DNA of 64,000 bases, from the NCBI RefSeq assembly GCF_035083965.1, contig NC_089726.1, positions 21,498,559 through 21,562,558 of the forward strand, read 5' to 3'. Position 1 is the first letter of the stretch, and every line of letters starts with the position of its first letter. A model generated the notes under the pieces. That model had not been told where the DNA came from. It did no database searches and was given only the letters and a program-made list of their open reading frames with translations. Below, piece after piece: positions 40,101-48,141 of the stretch. The position numbers were made by a program, and so were the translations under genes. Origin of the DNA: Branchiostoma lanceolatum (Eukaryota; Chordata; Leptocardii; Amphioxiformes; Branchiostomatidae).

Positions 40101-41322
40101 TTTTTTGAATTCAGAGTACCAGTTTGGTGACTTCATGTGTCGGCTGACAGCACTGATCCAGGGTCTGTCTGTGGCAGCCTCCGTCTACACACTGACCGCT
40201 ATAGCTGCGGACAGGTCAGTATGTCTCCAATCCGCTTCAACATGTACATAGATCCACAAAGTCAACATATATATGTTAAAATTTAGATGTTCATGGTGTA
40301 TGTTTTAATCATCACCATATTTGCTTCAATAGCTATATCAAGTATAAGAAGATTATGTCGTTTCTATATTTTGCTATGGTTTCAAACAGGTGCTCGGCTG
40401 GGTAGTCTACGGCTAAGAAAAGTATCATATAAAAGATAAAAAACACACAAAACATCAGCAATCATGAGCATAATTTGTGTATATTTCTTGCCATACACTT
40501 ATAATTTTCGTTCCCACAAACACCGTCGCCGGGCTCCGGTTTGGAAATGTGACCGTTGCATTATGTGGTCAATTTGTGTTTGATAGATACAAGGCAATCC
40601 TGTACCCGCATGATGGTCCGATGAACATGGCTACCATGAAGAAGGTTCTGGTCTCTATCTGGGTCGCCGCTCTGGTGGTCATGGTTCCCCAGGTCTTCGT
40701 CATCCAAGTCCGGGACAAGATGATTCAAGGTCAACCAATGGACCGATGTTTTGAGGTCTGGCCGGACCTAGTGTACAAGAAGATCTATTCCGTCACAGTG
40801 GTGTTGCTGATCTACATCTTGCCGCTCATGGTGATGAGTTTCCTGTACATGCGCATCGCCGAGAAGATCTGGTTCCAGGCAGGTCTCCAGCAAAGAAACA
40901 ACAGCGACAGAGACACCGTGCGAAGGAGAGAGTTCATCGGCTCTGTTCCCAAGAGGCGGAAACGCGTCATCAAGATGCTGATCGTGGTGGTGACGCTGTT
41001 CATGATGTCATACCTGCCGCTCTACACCTGTTGGATGCTCGATGAGTTCGGCAACATGCCCCTTTGGCAGGTGAAAATTGTTCACCAATACGTGTACCCG
41101 ATCGCACACTGGCTCAGCTACTTCAACAGCTGCGTAAACCCGATCGTGTACGGACTCTTCAACCGCGATATTCGCAAGAACGTGGACTGGGGCAAGTTCA
41201 GTCTGATGACCCGCAGCACGATCATCACCGACACCCGCTGCCGGTCCAGGCGGAGGGAGAACCACCAAGCACCGGCCGATCACATCCGTAGCGTTGAGGT
41301 ACAGATGGAGACGGCTCTATAG
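18773..41322 (+). CDS. Neuropeptide FF/SIFamide-like GPCR (three exons, 387 aa)
   Basis: A rhodopsin-type receptor for a secreted neuropeptide, acting at the plasma membrane. The exons are 18773-19100, 40115-40214 and 40587-41322 (328 + 100 + 736 nt, in frame). The seven-helix pattern is complete. There are N-glycosylation sites NIT (residues 8-10) and NAS (26-28). TM1 has GN at 62-63, TM2 has [10 protein letters not shown] (Asp91), the TM3 cysteine is 118, DRY is 142-144, the ECL2 cysteine is 197, TM6 has SYLP and TM7 has [42 protein letters not shown] and IYPIAHW-like [13 protein letters not shown] resemble neuropeptide FF receptors most. Intron 2 splits the Arg of DRY, a position I recall from several peptide-receptor genes. 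Intron 1 is 21 kb and packed with mobile DNA. Orexin- and QRFP-type receptors are the main alternatives. Confidence 0.85.
19110..20960. other. GPCR intron 1, proximal part: nothing recognised
   Basis: No exon-like or repeat-like stretch was recognised before the element at 20966. Confidence 0.4.
20966..21590. mobile_element. MITE-like element, family M1 copy 1, with a nested element
   Basis: The left end (ATTCCACTGGGGTGGCGACC region) and right end (GAGAGCGCCGTCCTAGTGG, 21550-21568) are diverged inverted repeats of one another. Both are flanked by GGGTA-like ends. The interior from 21400 to the right end closely matches 27380-27571, the second copy. A second inverted-repeat element is nested at 21155-21341. 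Confidence 0.6.
21155..21341. mobile_element. Nested MITE with GGCCGG-rich ends
   Basis: The left end ACATTTTCCATCCGAGGCCC and the inverse of the right end, ACATTTCCGAACCGGGGCCC, match over about 25 bp including a shared CGGCCGG core. The element interrupts the surrounding M1 copy, which resumes at about 21342. Confidence 0.55.
21866..23008 (+). mobile_element. 5'-truncated non-LTR retrotransposon (LINE), frameshifted
   Basis: The reverse-transcriptase core is clear: [19 protein letters not shown], then [18 protein letters not shown]. The catalytic ADDLALLG box is in a different frame (from about 22208) after a small deletion that removes the residues before the two aspartates. The thumb and C-terminal part ([33 protein letters not shown]) returns to the first frame, and the last conserved stretch ([20 protein letters not shown]) is in a third. 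There are therefore at least three frame changes. The 3' end is a GATGAT microsatellite at about 22980-23000. Clade is unresolved (RTE- or I-like by tail and C-terminus). The 5' part with the endonuclease is missing. It lies in intron 1 of the GPCR gene in the same orientation. Confidence 0.85.
23034..23193. repeat. 160-bp inverted-repeat element next to the LINE tail
   Basis: The left arm (ACATCCATCACTCTTCTTCG ... GAACTGGCAGAA) and right arm (TTCTGCCAGTTCATC ... GAAGAGTGATGGATGT) pair over about 48 bp with few mismatches around a 60-bp loop. It begins about 25 bp after the LINE microsatellite tail. It is probably a MITE; no clear target duplication was found. Confidence 0.75.
23200..24495. 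other. GPCR intron: nothing recognised
   Basis: Short chance frames on both strands; no domain or repeat identified. Confidence 0.4.
24500..24780 (-). pseudogene. LINE 3'-end remnant
   Basis: On the minus strand, broken frames carry text resembling the last residues of a LINE ORF2 ([23 protein letters not shown]). A 3' UTR follows and ends in an A/T-rich AAATAAAACTCAAACTC tail at about 24505-24525. Two or more stops interrupt it. The assignment is from layout and weak motif likeness. Confidence 0.4.
26318..26386. repeat. (ATC)n microsatellite
   Basis: About 20 CAT/ATC triplets with a few ATT interruptions. The apparent poly-Asp frame on the minus strand across it is a repeat artefact. Confidence 0.95.
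27341..27571. mobile_element. MITE-like element, family M1 copy 2
   Basis: Shares the interior and the right end (GCGCGCGGCGAGAGCGCCGT, then CCTAGTGGAATAAGGGTATA) with the element at 20966-21590. The left end carries an inverted GTCCACTAGACGGC. This copy lacks the nested insertion and is about 230 bp long, so it gives the likely unit length. Confidence 0.6.
27580..32760. other. GPCR intron: long stretch with only small repeats
   Basis: No exon is recognised. A C-tract lies at 28147-28160, and TTTG repeats at 30420-30445. A segment at 29100-29185 (minus strand CCTGATGAAGGC ... GAAATGTCGATG) resembles termini of an unidentified repeat. The open frame 28532-28810 has no recognisable domain. Confidence 0.4.
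28879..28934. repeat. 7-bp tandem repeat (TATATTG)n
   Basis: About eight near-perfect copies of TATATTG, followed by short ATCAA repeats to 28965. Confidence 0.95.
32770..33000 (-). mobile_element. tRNA-derived SINE, copy 3
   Basis: Minus-strand layout as in copy 1: a GC-poor tRNA-like head near 33000, then GCCTTGGGAAAGATATTTAA, the TCACTTCACTCGGATG segment, and the GGACGTCCCTCGGATAGGGA body, extending into GAGCCACACTTCGATCACG. The longer 3' body is preserved best here; a relative of it also lies at 15722-15775. Confidence 0.65.
34000..34480. repeat. Duplicated ~470-bp block, copy 1
   Basis: Matches 38625-39090 in the same orientation over its whole length, starting ACAGTTGCCAGTAAAAGCAC and running through GCTTGATTCGGTTGATTTGG and the SINE to the ACGACGATTGCAT edge. 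Differences are scattered substitutions and a few short indels. Confidence 0.85.
34262..34460 (-). mobile_element. tRNA-derived SINE, copy 4 (inside the duplicated block)
   Basis: Minus strand: TATAGCGTAATAGTTGGAGT is an A-box-like head and GGAATCAAACCCTAGGC lies where the B-box is expected. TTGTGCCCTTGGGACAGGCA and the TTCGGTTAGGGAGTTCCC body follow. Confidence 0.65.
35534..35556. repeat. Poly-G tract (23 G)
   Basis: An uninterrupted run of 23 G directly next to the left end of the TIR element. A second run of 12 G (36866-36877) lies just beyond its right end. Confidence 0.95.
35559..36862. mobile_element. 1.3-kb element with ~105-bp terminal inverted repeats
   Basis: The left arm (35559-35663) contains TTTCTAGCGAGGTCCAATCA, GGTCACCGAACGTCACCGAC and AATTAGCCAATGACGG. 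All recur inverted at 36758-36862 with about 85-90% identity by eye. The interior holds one protein-like frame on the minus strand (36370-36603). The superfamily is unclear: a TA or CTAA-like duplication at the edges is possible but not certain. Confidence 0.75.
36370..36603 (-). pseudogene. Possible N-terminal exon of a transposon protein
   Basis: A 77-aa frame begins [20 protein letters not shown] and contains [20 protein letters not shown], a basic, helix-rich composition. It is the only protein-like frame in the TIR element and is GC-rich relative to its flanks. I do not recognise the family. Without a nuclease domain nearby, the element is either non-autonomous or the frame is a captured exon. 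Confidence 0.35.
36880..38620. other. GPCR intron: nothing recognised
   Basis: Short frames only, without recognisable domains. Confidence 0.4.
38625..39090. repeat. Duplicated ~470-bp block, copy 2
   Basis: Second copy of 34000-34480, 4.6 kb downstream in the same orientation. Confidence 0.85.
38905..39085 (-). mobile_element. tRNA-derived SINE, copy 5
   Basis: Copy inside the second duplicated block, with the same orientation and layout as copy 4. It has a short deletion in the AAGTGAGGAGATG segment, so it arose by duplication rather than by new insertion. Confidence 0.65.
39868..39968. repeat. 101-bp near-perfect hairpin
   Basis: The left arm (39868-39918, GACAGCATACGACATTGAAG ... TTAGATTGAGC) and right arm (39919-39968, GCTCAATCTAA ... 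CTTCAATATCGTTTGCTGTC) pair along nearly their whole length with almost no loop. It lies 147 bp before GPCR exon 2. It could be a palindromic MITE or a structured RNA; no target duplication was found. Confidence 0.85.
40115..40214 (+). CDS. GPCR exon 2 (ECL1, TM3)
   Basis: The acceptor is TTCAG|AG after a T-rich tract. The exon encodes [20 protein letters not shown] through AADR, including the TM3 cysteine. The donor is ACAG|GTCAGT. The 100-nt length keeps frame from phase 1 to phase 2. Confidence 0.88.
40587..41322 (+). CDS. GPCR exon 3 (DRY to C-terminus)
   Basis: The acceptor is TTTGATAG|ATAC, with the first base completing the Arg of DRY. The exon encodes TM4-TM7 and a tail of about 60 residues. 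Codon use is strongly GC-rich compared with the introns. The TAG stop is at 41320-41322. The open frame upstream to 40477 is intron. Confidence 0.9.
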
Positions 41323-41479
41323 CCACGTTTGTGGACAATATAAGTGTGAAGGAAACCCAAGCAATATTAGGGTCCGAAAAATAGGATTTTGAAAGTCAAT
41401 TTATTTAGTCATTTCAATACATGATTAGTTCAAACAACACTATCACAGTGTAAAGCAACGTCCATGATGCAAAAATACG

Positions 41480-42190
41480 ACGTTGTGGTGATGTGAGAAC
41501 TCACTGAAAATCGTGACCGGAGTTTTTGTAAGCTCGCGAAACTAACGGGATCATCGTACGGCACGATTTTCCGCGGTTTTTTTGTAGGTGTGTAGATGCT
41601 GTGGAAACGGAGGTCAAGTTCAAAAATTGTTTCCCTGGCATTTTCCGTCGGTACTGCAGCGGGCCTTGTGTGGATGTGTATTTGTATGTAGCCAGCATAA
41701 CTTTAGAAGCTGCTGATGGATCTATATCATATCTAGTGGATGGGTAGGGTTTACAGAAAAGAAGGTCAAGTTCGATAATGGGCCTTCTAGCGGGTAGCTA
41801 AGGTACTGCAGGGGAGCTTAAAATTTTGGGGCATATTTTCTGAAAGTGCTATGGTCATGATTTTTATGTGGTAGATAGTTCATGCCACAGGAAGTAAGTT
41901 GTGTAAGTTTGGGCCCCCTAGCTGCTTGTTTGTAACTGCAGTGGGTGTTTTTGTTTTGACCTTCGGACTTGAATAACTTGAGAAGGGTCGACAGATCGTC
42001 GTGATGTTTGGTATGTAGAGAGCTCAGATGGTGCTTTACATAATCAAAAACTAATTATGCAAATCAGGAGCTAATTTACGCAATTAGTAAGGAAAGTAAA
42101 TTCACTGAATTTCATAATGGGACATACGACAGTGTTCCCGAAAACAGGTCATCAGAGGGCCTTGCCTAAATGTATAAATAAACAGATGGG
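41480..42190. repeat. Dispersed repeat family, longer copy
   Basis: Contains the family stretches TTTTGACCTTCGGACTTGAA, GAGAAGGGTCGACAGATCGT and CTAATTATGCAAATCAGGAG, the last resembling 1440-1500 inverted. No coding potential is seen. It lies just after the GPCR stop, so the receptor 3' UTR must end within or before it. AATAAA motifs at 42176 and 42448 are candidate polyadenylation signals. Confidence 0.45.
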
Positions 42191-42198
42191 ACACTCAC

Positions 42199-42371
42199 TA
42201 CACTCCAAGCAGAGGTTTTGGTCCGGTTTGTTTTCAACGTGTTCAGTTTAGGCATTTTTGTCCAACACACGGTTGGCGACATAACTAAAAGGGGACAAAA
42301 TAGAAAGCCTGACAAAAACATCTAAAAACACGTCATAAGCAGTCGGACCCACTCCTCTGCTTGGAGATTAC
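42199..42371. mobile_element. MITE, family M2 copy 1 (173 bp)
   Basis: The left end TACACTCCAAGCAGAGG and the inverse of the right end, TAATCTCCAAGCAGAGG, match. The right end is shared with the MITE at 47994-48141. The flanks CACTCAC and CACTGCAC may be a diverged 8-bp target duplication, as in hAT elements. Confidence 0.65.
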
Positions 42372-42683
42372 ACTGCACCAAAACTGCAACACTGCTAGGT
42401 ATGGAAAAGTCACATGTACTATGTCTTTCAAAATTTGTATGATATGGAATAAAGATTTACTCTATTCATACATATTGACTGTACTTCATCTGAATTAGTA
42501 ATACCATGGCCACAGCACGTACATTTTGCGTATGGATGACAATTGCTCCCATATTGCTTTCTATTTCTATTGATTTTTTAACTCATATAGATTAAAAATA
42601 ATAATGAATTTGACGTCTGCAGTGGATGTCATCTGTACATTTTACCTGCCGTGGCCTAAGATAAAATCAAACCTAAACAAGAG

Positions 42684-42833
42684 ATACAAAAAATTGAATT
42701 TCTGCTGCAGTACCAAGGTCACCCAAAATCCACCTTAAATTTCGGCTTCACAACACCTGCCCACATACCAAATATCATCGTAATCCATCAAGAGGTTCTT
42801 GAGTTTTGCTGACTTCAGTAGTCCGGAAACAAA
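42684..42833. mobile_element. Dispersed repeat inserted in copy A
   Basis: Absent from copies B and C at the same place. It matches 1735-1885 (CTGCAGTACCAAGGTCACCC, then CCAAATATCATCGTAATCCA). The comparison fixes this piece as an insertion of about 150 bp. Confidence 0.6.
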
Positions 42834-42899
42834 AAGGGATTAATAAAGGTTAGAATAAAGCTTCTTATGATAACAGCCAAGACTGACCCCGAAGTGTTT

Positions 42900-43026
42900 A
42901 ATCATGGTACTACAGCGCCGACTAGTAATTTGTCACGGTACTTAAGCCTCGGAACTTTAAAAATTTTCAAGGCTGCAGTACTGTCGCGGATCGCCAGTCG
43001 GCACTTCGGTATCGTGATTAAACGCT
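42900..43026. repeat. Internal hairpin of copy A
   Basis: TTTAATCATGGTACTACAGC ... and ... GCACTTCGGTATCGTGATTA pair over about 36 bp. The inner part (GGTACTTAAGCCT / AGGCTGCAGTACTG) extends the stem. The equivalents are 43632-43757 in B and 47954-48240 in C, where the M2 MITE splits it. Confidence 0.75.
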
Positions 43027-44043
43027 TAAGGGCAGCTTAGTTGACTCGTGAAATTTTTCGTGAAATCTGGGCAGTCTTGGGGTTGATATGGTAGGAAACC
43101 CTATCGAGGTAGTAGAGTGATCGTCTGTCTGCTAATGGAAGCCTGAGGGGAAAATACAAGAGCTCTAGTTAGGAAGTTGATTTGTAGAGAAGATTGAGCC
43201 GCATAATTTTGCGCCAGATTTCCCGCAAGGGTCGAGTTAGATGTTAGAATATTTTGTAACTAAATTATAGGTGTCGGCCAATCAGCTACCGGAACTTTAT
43301 CTCTTTATATATATTTTAGCTTGCCGGCAGATATTTTCTGTAGGACACATCGACTGATTTTGATACTTATGTCATGAGGTGCCAATTCATCTTAGTAATA
43401 CAATGGCCACAGCACGTACATTTTATGTATGGATGACATCTGCTCCCATATTGCTTTAAATTTTTATTGCTTTTTATCTCATATAGATTTTCAGAAAATA
43501 ATAAATTCGTCATCTGTACATTTCACCTGCCGTGGCCTAAGATAAAATCAAACCTAAACAGTAACATAGGAATTAGATCAAGGTTAGAATAAAGGTAGTT
43601 ATAATGATAGCCATGACTGTCCCTAATGCGTTCAATGATGGTACTAAAGCGCCGACTAATGATTCGTGGCAGTATTTCAGCCTCGGAACTGTCGAAAGTT
43701 TAAAGGTTGCAGTACTGTCACGAATCATCAGTCGGCACTTCAGTACCGTGATTTAACGCTCAAGGGGGAACCAGTTGACTCCGATTAAATGCAAGTTTTA
43801 ATATATTAAACACCCGTTCTTGATGAGTTTTTTTTCGTGACATCTAGGCAGTTTAGTTGTTGCTATGGTAGGAAACCCAATCGCGATAGCGGAATAATCG
43901 TCTGTCTGTTTCTTGGAGCCTAAATAACCATTCCAAGTCCTTTAATTTGGTTAGGAGGTTTGTTTGTAAAGAAAAATGCGCCACGTTTTAGCCCCTGATT
44001 TCCCCCAATGGTCGAGTTGAATTTTAGACCTTTGTGTAACTGA

Positions 44044-44760
44044 CACTGCACGAAATGGCCTCGTTTCCCGGCGTATACGTACCGGTATTTTTCTGTATTT
44101 GTGTCGGATACTGACGGATACTGACGGATACATGCGGATTCGTGTAAGATATCCGACAATTTCCGCACCGGTATATGGAATATTTCCGGAAGAATCCGAA
44201 AGTAAGGTATTTTCGACGAATACGGAGCCGTACACTGCACGGAAATGCCACCGATCCTGACGGATACGAACAGGAAATTTTCTGTATTTTTGGCGGATAC
44301 TGACGGATCCGACTAAATGCGCACTGGGATATGGAATATTTCCGGAAGAATCCGAAAGTAAGGTATTTTCGACGAATACGGAGCCGTACACTGTACGGAA
44401 ATGCCACAGATCCTGACGGATGCGTACAGGGATTTTTCTGTATTTTTGGCGGATACTGACGGATACTGACGAATCCAACCTAACGGATCCGAAAATTTCC
44501 GCACCGGGATCGGGAATATTTCCGGAGGAATCCGAAAATGAGGTATTTTCGACGGATACGGAGCCGTACACTGTACGGAAATGCCAGAGATCCTGACGGA
44601 TACGTACAGGAAGTTTTCTGTATTTTTTTAAAGAAAATTGCGGATACTGACGGATACAAGCGGACTGTGATCCGGAACCTCAGATCCGGAGGAATACAAA
44701 AATAGGAATTTTCGACGGATATGGGGCCGTACATTGCACGAAATTGCCCAAGATCCTGAC
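44044..44760 (+). repeat. Left subterminal repeat array
   Basis: Five units of about 155-190 bp. Each begins with a version of the terminal sequence (CACTG(C/T)ACGGAAATGCCA) and continues GATCCTGACGGATACG and TTTTCTGTATTTTTGGCGG. Chance frames across it repeat the same residues and are not genes. Confidence 0.85.
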
Positions 44761-45437
44761 AGATACGTACAGTATGTATTTGCCACGGATACAGACTGAT
44801 CCAACATACAGACTTTCTACAATCTTTGACATATGGTGACTCTGAATATGTTTGTATTTGCCACGAATATGTACAAATCAAACACACAAAGTTTGATAGA
44901 ATGGTTGATTATTCATAAATACGCGTGCATTCTTAATTTAACGATACCCAAAACATTATTATTCAATGACAGGAAGTTTTGGGAAAGCCTGAATGTAACA
45001 TCATTTCATATTTCAACATATATGCATTTCTAAGTTCAAAAACTATCAAATACAATACGGAAGTTCTATGTGGCTAAATAATCCATTTCGTTTAAGACAG
45101 GCCGAGGGACATCCACATACTCAAAGCACCTCTGCATATGCAGGTTAATGTCGGTAAATTGGGGTTGTGTAAGCACAATTGTTATAAAATGTATTACAAT
45201 TAACAACCACATCATGGTGGTAATATTTACTGCCGTATAGTGCACTTGGACCAAAAATTTCTACATGTTCTACATATTCTACTAAAGTAATGAAAGCCTT
45301 ATTTGTGGCCAGTTCTTAGTCTAAAAGATATCAGATACAAATAATTTCAAATACAGAGGTTGAAAATAGAAACTTCAAAGTAACATTATACTGTCTGAAA
45401 AACTCCCATGATGACACGCCACATTTTACACGTAAGT

Positions 45438-45966
45438 AGTATATGCCGTGGAACTGCATGTGTATAATCGTCCTCTCCCCATTCTATGACTACATCTGAG
45501 TTCACTTCTTCCATGCACTCTTGGTAAGGTACAGGCAAGGCTGATTTCTTCTGTATCTAGCATGTTGGACTCAGCTTGGAGTTCATCTTGTGATGAACCA
45601 GTTCCTATATGATAAAACCAAATGATGAATAAATATCAATTCACATACTTAGTATTTAAGTAACATGTCACATGATTTTGACATAACTGTGATCAAGGAG
45701 GTTATATAGACTATATAACCTCCTTGCTGTGATGGGCTTCGTTTCATCACAGCAGCTAACAAAAAACAAGGGACAATGGGTATCCATCATGCCTGTCTCA
45801 GCTAACATTGAAGTGTACCGATGATGGACTTAAGCCTTACCGAAGGAGCCTGAGGTACTCTGAGCATCTGACAGCTGATTGCTTTGTTCCAAGCCAAGCT
45901 AAGGTCCTCACAACATGTGCTGCATTTGTGAAGGAAGTATCTGCCGATGCTGTATAGGATATATAT
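45438..45966 (-). other. Exon-like pieces inside the CACTA element
   Basis: On the minus strand, a frame of about 37 codons (including NAAHVVRTLAWLGTKQSAVR) is bounded by CTATACAG| (near 45952) and TTCG|GTAAGG (near 45838). Downstream, a second frame (CMEEVNSDVVIEWGEDDYTH) follows a pyrimidine-rich AG near 45520. They look like captured or decayed exons. No family was recognised and they may not belong together. Confidence 0.25.
45694..45726. repeat. 33-bp perfect palindrome flanked by 7-bp direct repeats
   Basis: The arm CAAGGAGGTTATATAG, a single A, then the exact inverse. CTGTGAT occurs immediately on both sides (45687-45693 and 45727-45733), like a target-site duplication. Confidence 0.85.
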
Positions 45967-46739
45967 AAAGGGAATCAATGACAAATATTAAGCATATCAC
46001 ATAATCACATTTGTAAAAAATGATTCTGGCATCGTTTAATTGAATACGTAAAACTTACATTCATAACTTGAATATGATATTGATCAAACAAGTACAGCTA
46101 CAACTTAATGCAATATTCACTGAAACACACTACTACCTCAACATAAGTTCCAGCTCACTATCCACAAACTGTGGGACCTTTGTGGGACAAATACTTATGA
46201 CATTCTCTTCCGTTACAGGATATCTTTAATTATCTTTCCCTCAATCGCTTGCTATGTTGTATCTAAAACGTTAACCAGACACAAATGTCTGTTGACCATT
46301 GGCAAGAACGAACAAATTGAAAGCTATAAATTTCCTAGATCCTAACGGTGTAGAAGTGCAGGTCGACTGGACAATTCTTAATGTCATGCAAATGCGATGA
46401 TATGTCAAGCCACAATAGGAGGATAACTGACGTTCAAACTAGTTAGAAACAGGAATTTTCCAATTTGTACTTACCAAAGGGCAGTCCCTCTAAATGATGA
46501 ATCGACTCCCTACCAACTTTACAAGGGGGAGGGGGGCGACGAATATTGCATGCACGAAGAAGACTACTTCGCAATGCCGCGCGTTTGAGTTTACACCGAA
46601 TCCCCTTCGACTCTCAAGTCACTAAAAATCACTGGTCGACCATGGTAGACTCTGACGATGCCATGTTAAGCACAGAGAGTGATGAAACGCCGTTCTTGTC
46701 TCCGTGCTGTTCACCGACAAAACCGTTTCTCGCGCCTGA

Positions 46740-47565
46740 CGTCATGACACGCAGTGTCTTGTGGGAGATTGGACACGAATCCGTATTCCGGAAACGTCAG
46801 GATTTGTCGGAATTGTTGGATCTGAGGTGCATCGGATCCAATCGGAAACGTTCCGTATCTGCTATGATGCACGATTGCGGATCCGCTGGATTTTTCAGGA
46901 TCTGAGATCATGCCGTGCAGTGTGTATTTGTTGGTTAGGATCCGAAGCAACTACCGACAAACAAACAATCATTAATCGTATATCTGCCATATTGACAAAT
47001 ATCTGAAAACGAAGGATCCGCGCAAATATCCTCAGGTATCCGAGGCGCATCACGGATCCAGACGTATACGGCGTCGGAATTGCCGGATCTGAGCTGTACC
47101 TGGTATTTGTCTGAATTTGCTCGGAAACGTTCCGTATCTGTACCCGAAACGTATGAAGGATCCAGACGTATACGGCGCCGGAATTGTCGGATCTGAGGTG
47201 CATCGGATTCAATCGGAAACGTTCCGTGTCTGCTATAATGCATAATTCCGGATCTGCTGGATTCGTCAGGAAATGAGATCATGCCGTGCCGTGTGTATTT
47301 ATTCGTCAGGATCCGAAACAACTGCCGACATACAAACAATCCGAACATTCCAAATATAAAAAAACGAGGGATCCGCACAAATATTTTCGGGTATCCGAGG
47401 CGCATCACGGATCCAGAGGAATACGGCGTCGGAATTGGTCGGATCTGTGGGCACCTTAGTATCCGAGCAGTGAACTGGGATGTTTCCGGATTCGCTCGGA
47501 AACGCCATGAGGCCCGATTCCGAATACGTCGGATCCGTCAGGATACGTGGCCATTTCGTGCAGTG
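46740..47565 (-). repeat. Right subterminal repeat array
   Basis: Inverted counterpart of the left array. TIR-like GTGCAGTGT words recur near 46918 and at the end, with GGATCCG, GGAAACGTTCCGT and CGGAATTG(T/G)CGGATCTG words repeated three to four times. Confidence 0.75.
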
Positions 47566-47993
47566 TGAACTATAGGTGTCGCTATTATACGCAATCAGCT
47601 ACTAGATATTTTTCTTTAAATGTTTTAAGCCTGCTCCATGGCAGATACCATCTGCACGACACATTGACTGATTTTTTTCTGTTTATGGCCTGAGGTGTCA
47701 CTTTATCTTGATTAGTGACACCATTGCCACAGCACGTACATTTATTATGGTTAACATCTGTCCTCATATTTCTTTTTTATTACCTTTAACTTCATATAGA
47801 AAAAAATGATAAATTTGTCGTCTGCAGAGAATGACATCTATAAGTTTTACCGGCCGTTGCCTGAGATAAAATCAAACCTTAACAGTCACATAGAAATTTG
47901 ATAAAGGTTAGAATAAAGATTTTTATGATAACAGCCAAGACTGACCATGAAGCGTTTAATCATGGTAATAAAGCGACGACTAGTGATTCGTGG

Positions 47994-48141
47994 TTAGCAT
48001 CCAAGCAAGCCCAATGGATTGCAAAGACCGTATCAAACTGGAAGAAGGAGCTTGTATAGCAATTCAATCTTAGGTTGCAAAACATACTTCTTTTGCCAAT
48101 TTGATACGGTTTTCGCAACCTAAAGTTCTGCTTGGAGATTA
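47994..48141. mobile_element. MITE, family M2 copy 2 (148 bp) with 8-bp target duplication
   Basis: Ends TTAGCATCCAAGCA and, inverted, TAATCTCCAAGCA. An internal stem pairs ACCGTATCAAACTGG with CCAATTTGATACGGT. ATTCGTGG flanks both sides (47986-47993, 48142-48149). Copy B has the uninterrupted site at about 43653-43676. An 8-bp duplication points to hAT-type mobilisation. Confidence 0.85.

Larger units (their letters stand above)
44044..47565. mobile_element. CACTA (EnSpm)-type DNA element, 3522 bp, probably non-autonomous
   Basis: The ends are a perfect 17-bp inverted repeat beginning CACTGCACGAAATGGCC, flanked by TGA on both sides (44041-44043 and 47566-47568). Copy A has the matching empty site at about 43253-43270, and removing one TGA gives equal length, so the duplication is 3 bp. 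CACTG ends, 3-bp duplications and subterminal arrays are hallmarks of the CACTA/EnSpm superfamily. Left subterminal units start at 44044, 44233, 44389, 44569 and 44732. Right ones, inverted, lie near 46750, 46915, 47290 and 47565, all rich in GGATCC and CGGATAC words. No transposase was found in the 1.9-kb centre, though exon-like pieces occur. Chapaev also has CACTG ends but usually 4-bp duplications. Confidence 0.8.

Noticed and set aside
40477-40586. Apparent N-terminal extension of GPCR exon 3
   Set aside because: It is intron 2: the DRY codon is split by a consensus acceptor at 40586, and the upstream residues lack receptor similarity.
43951-44887. Several minus-strand frames of 106-206 aa with repeated residues
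   Set aside because: They cross the left subterminal array of the CACTA element; the repetition comes from the DNA repeat, not from a protein.
46546-47408. Frames on both strands in the right half of the CACTA element (119 and 157 aa)
   Set aside because: Mostly translation of the right subterminal array; the first ~50 codons from 46546 are non-repetitive but have no recognisable domain.
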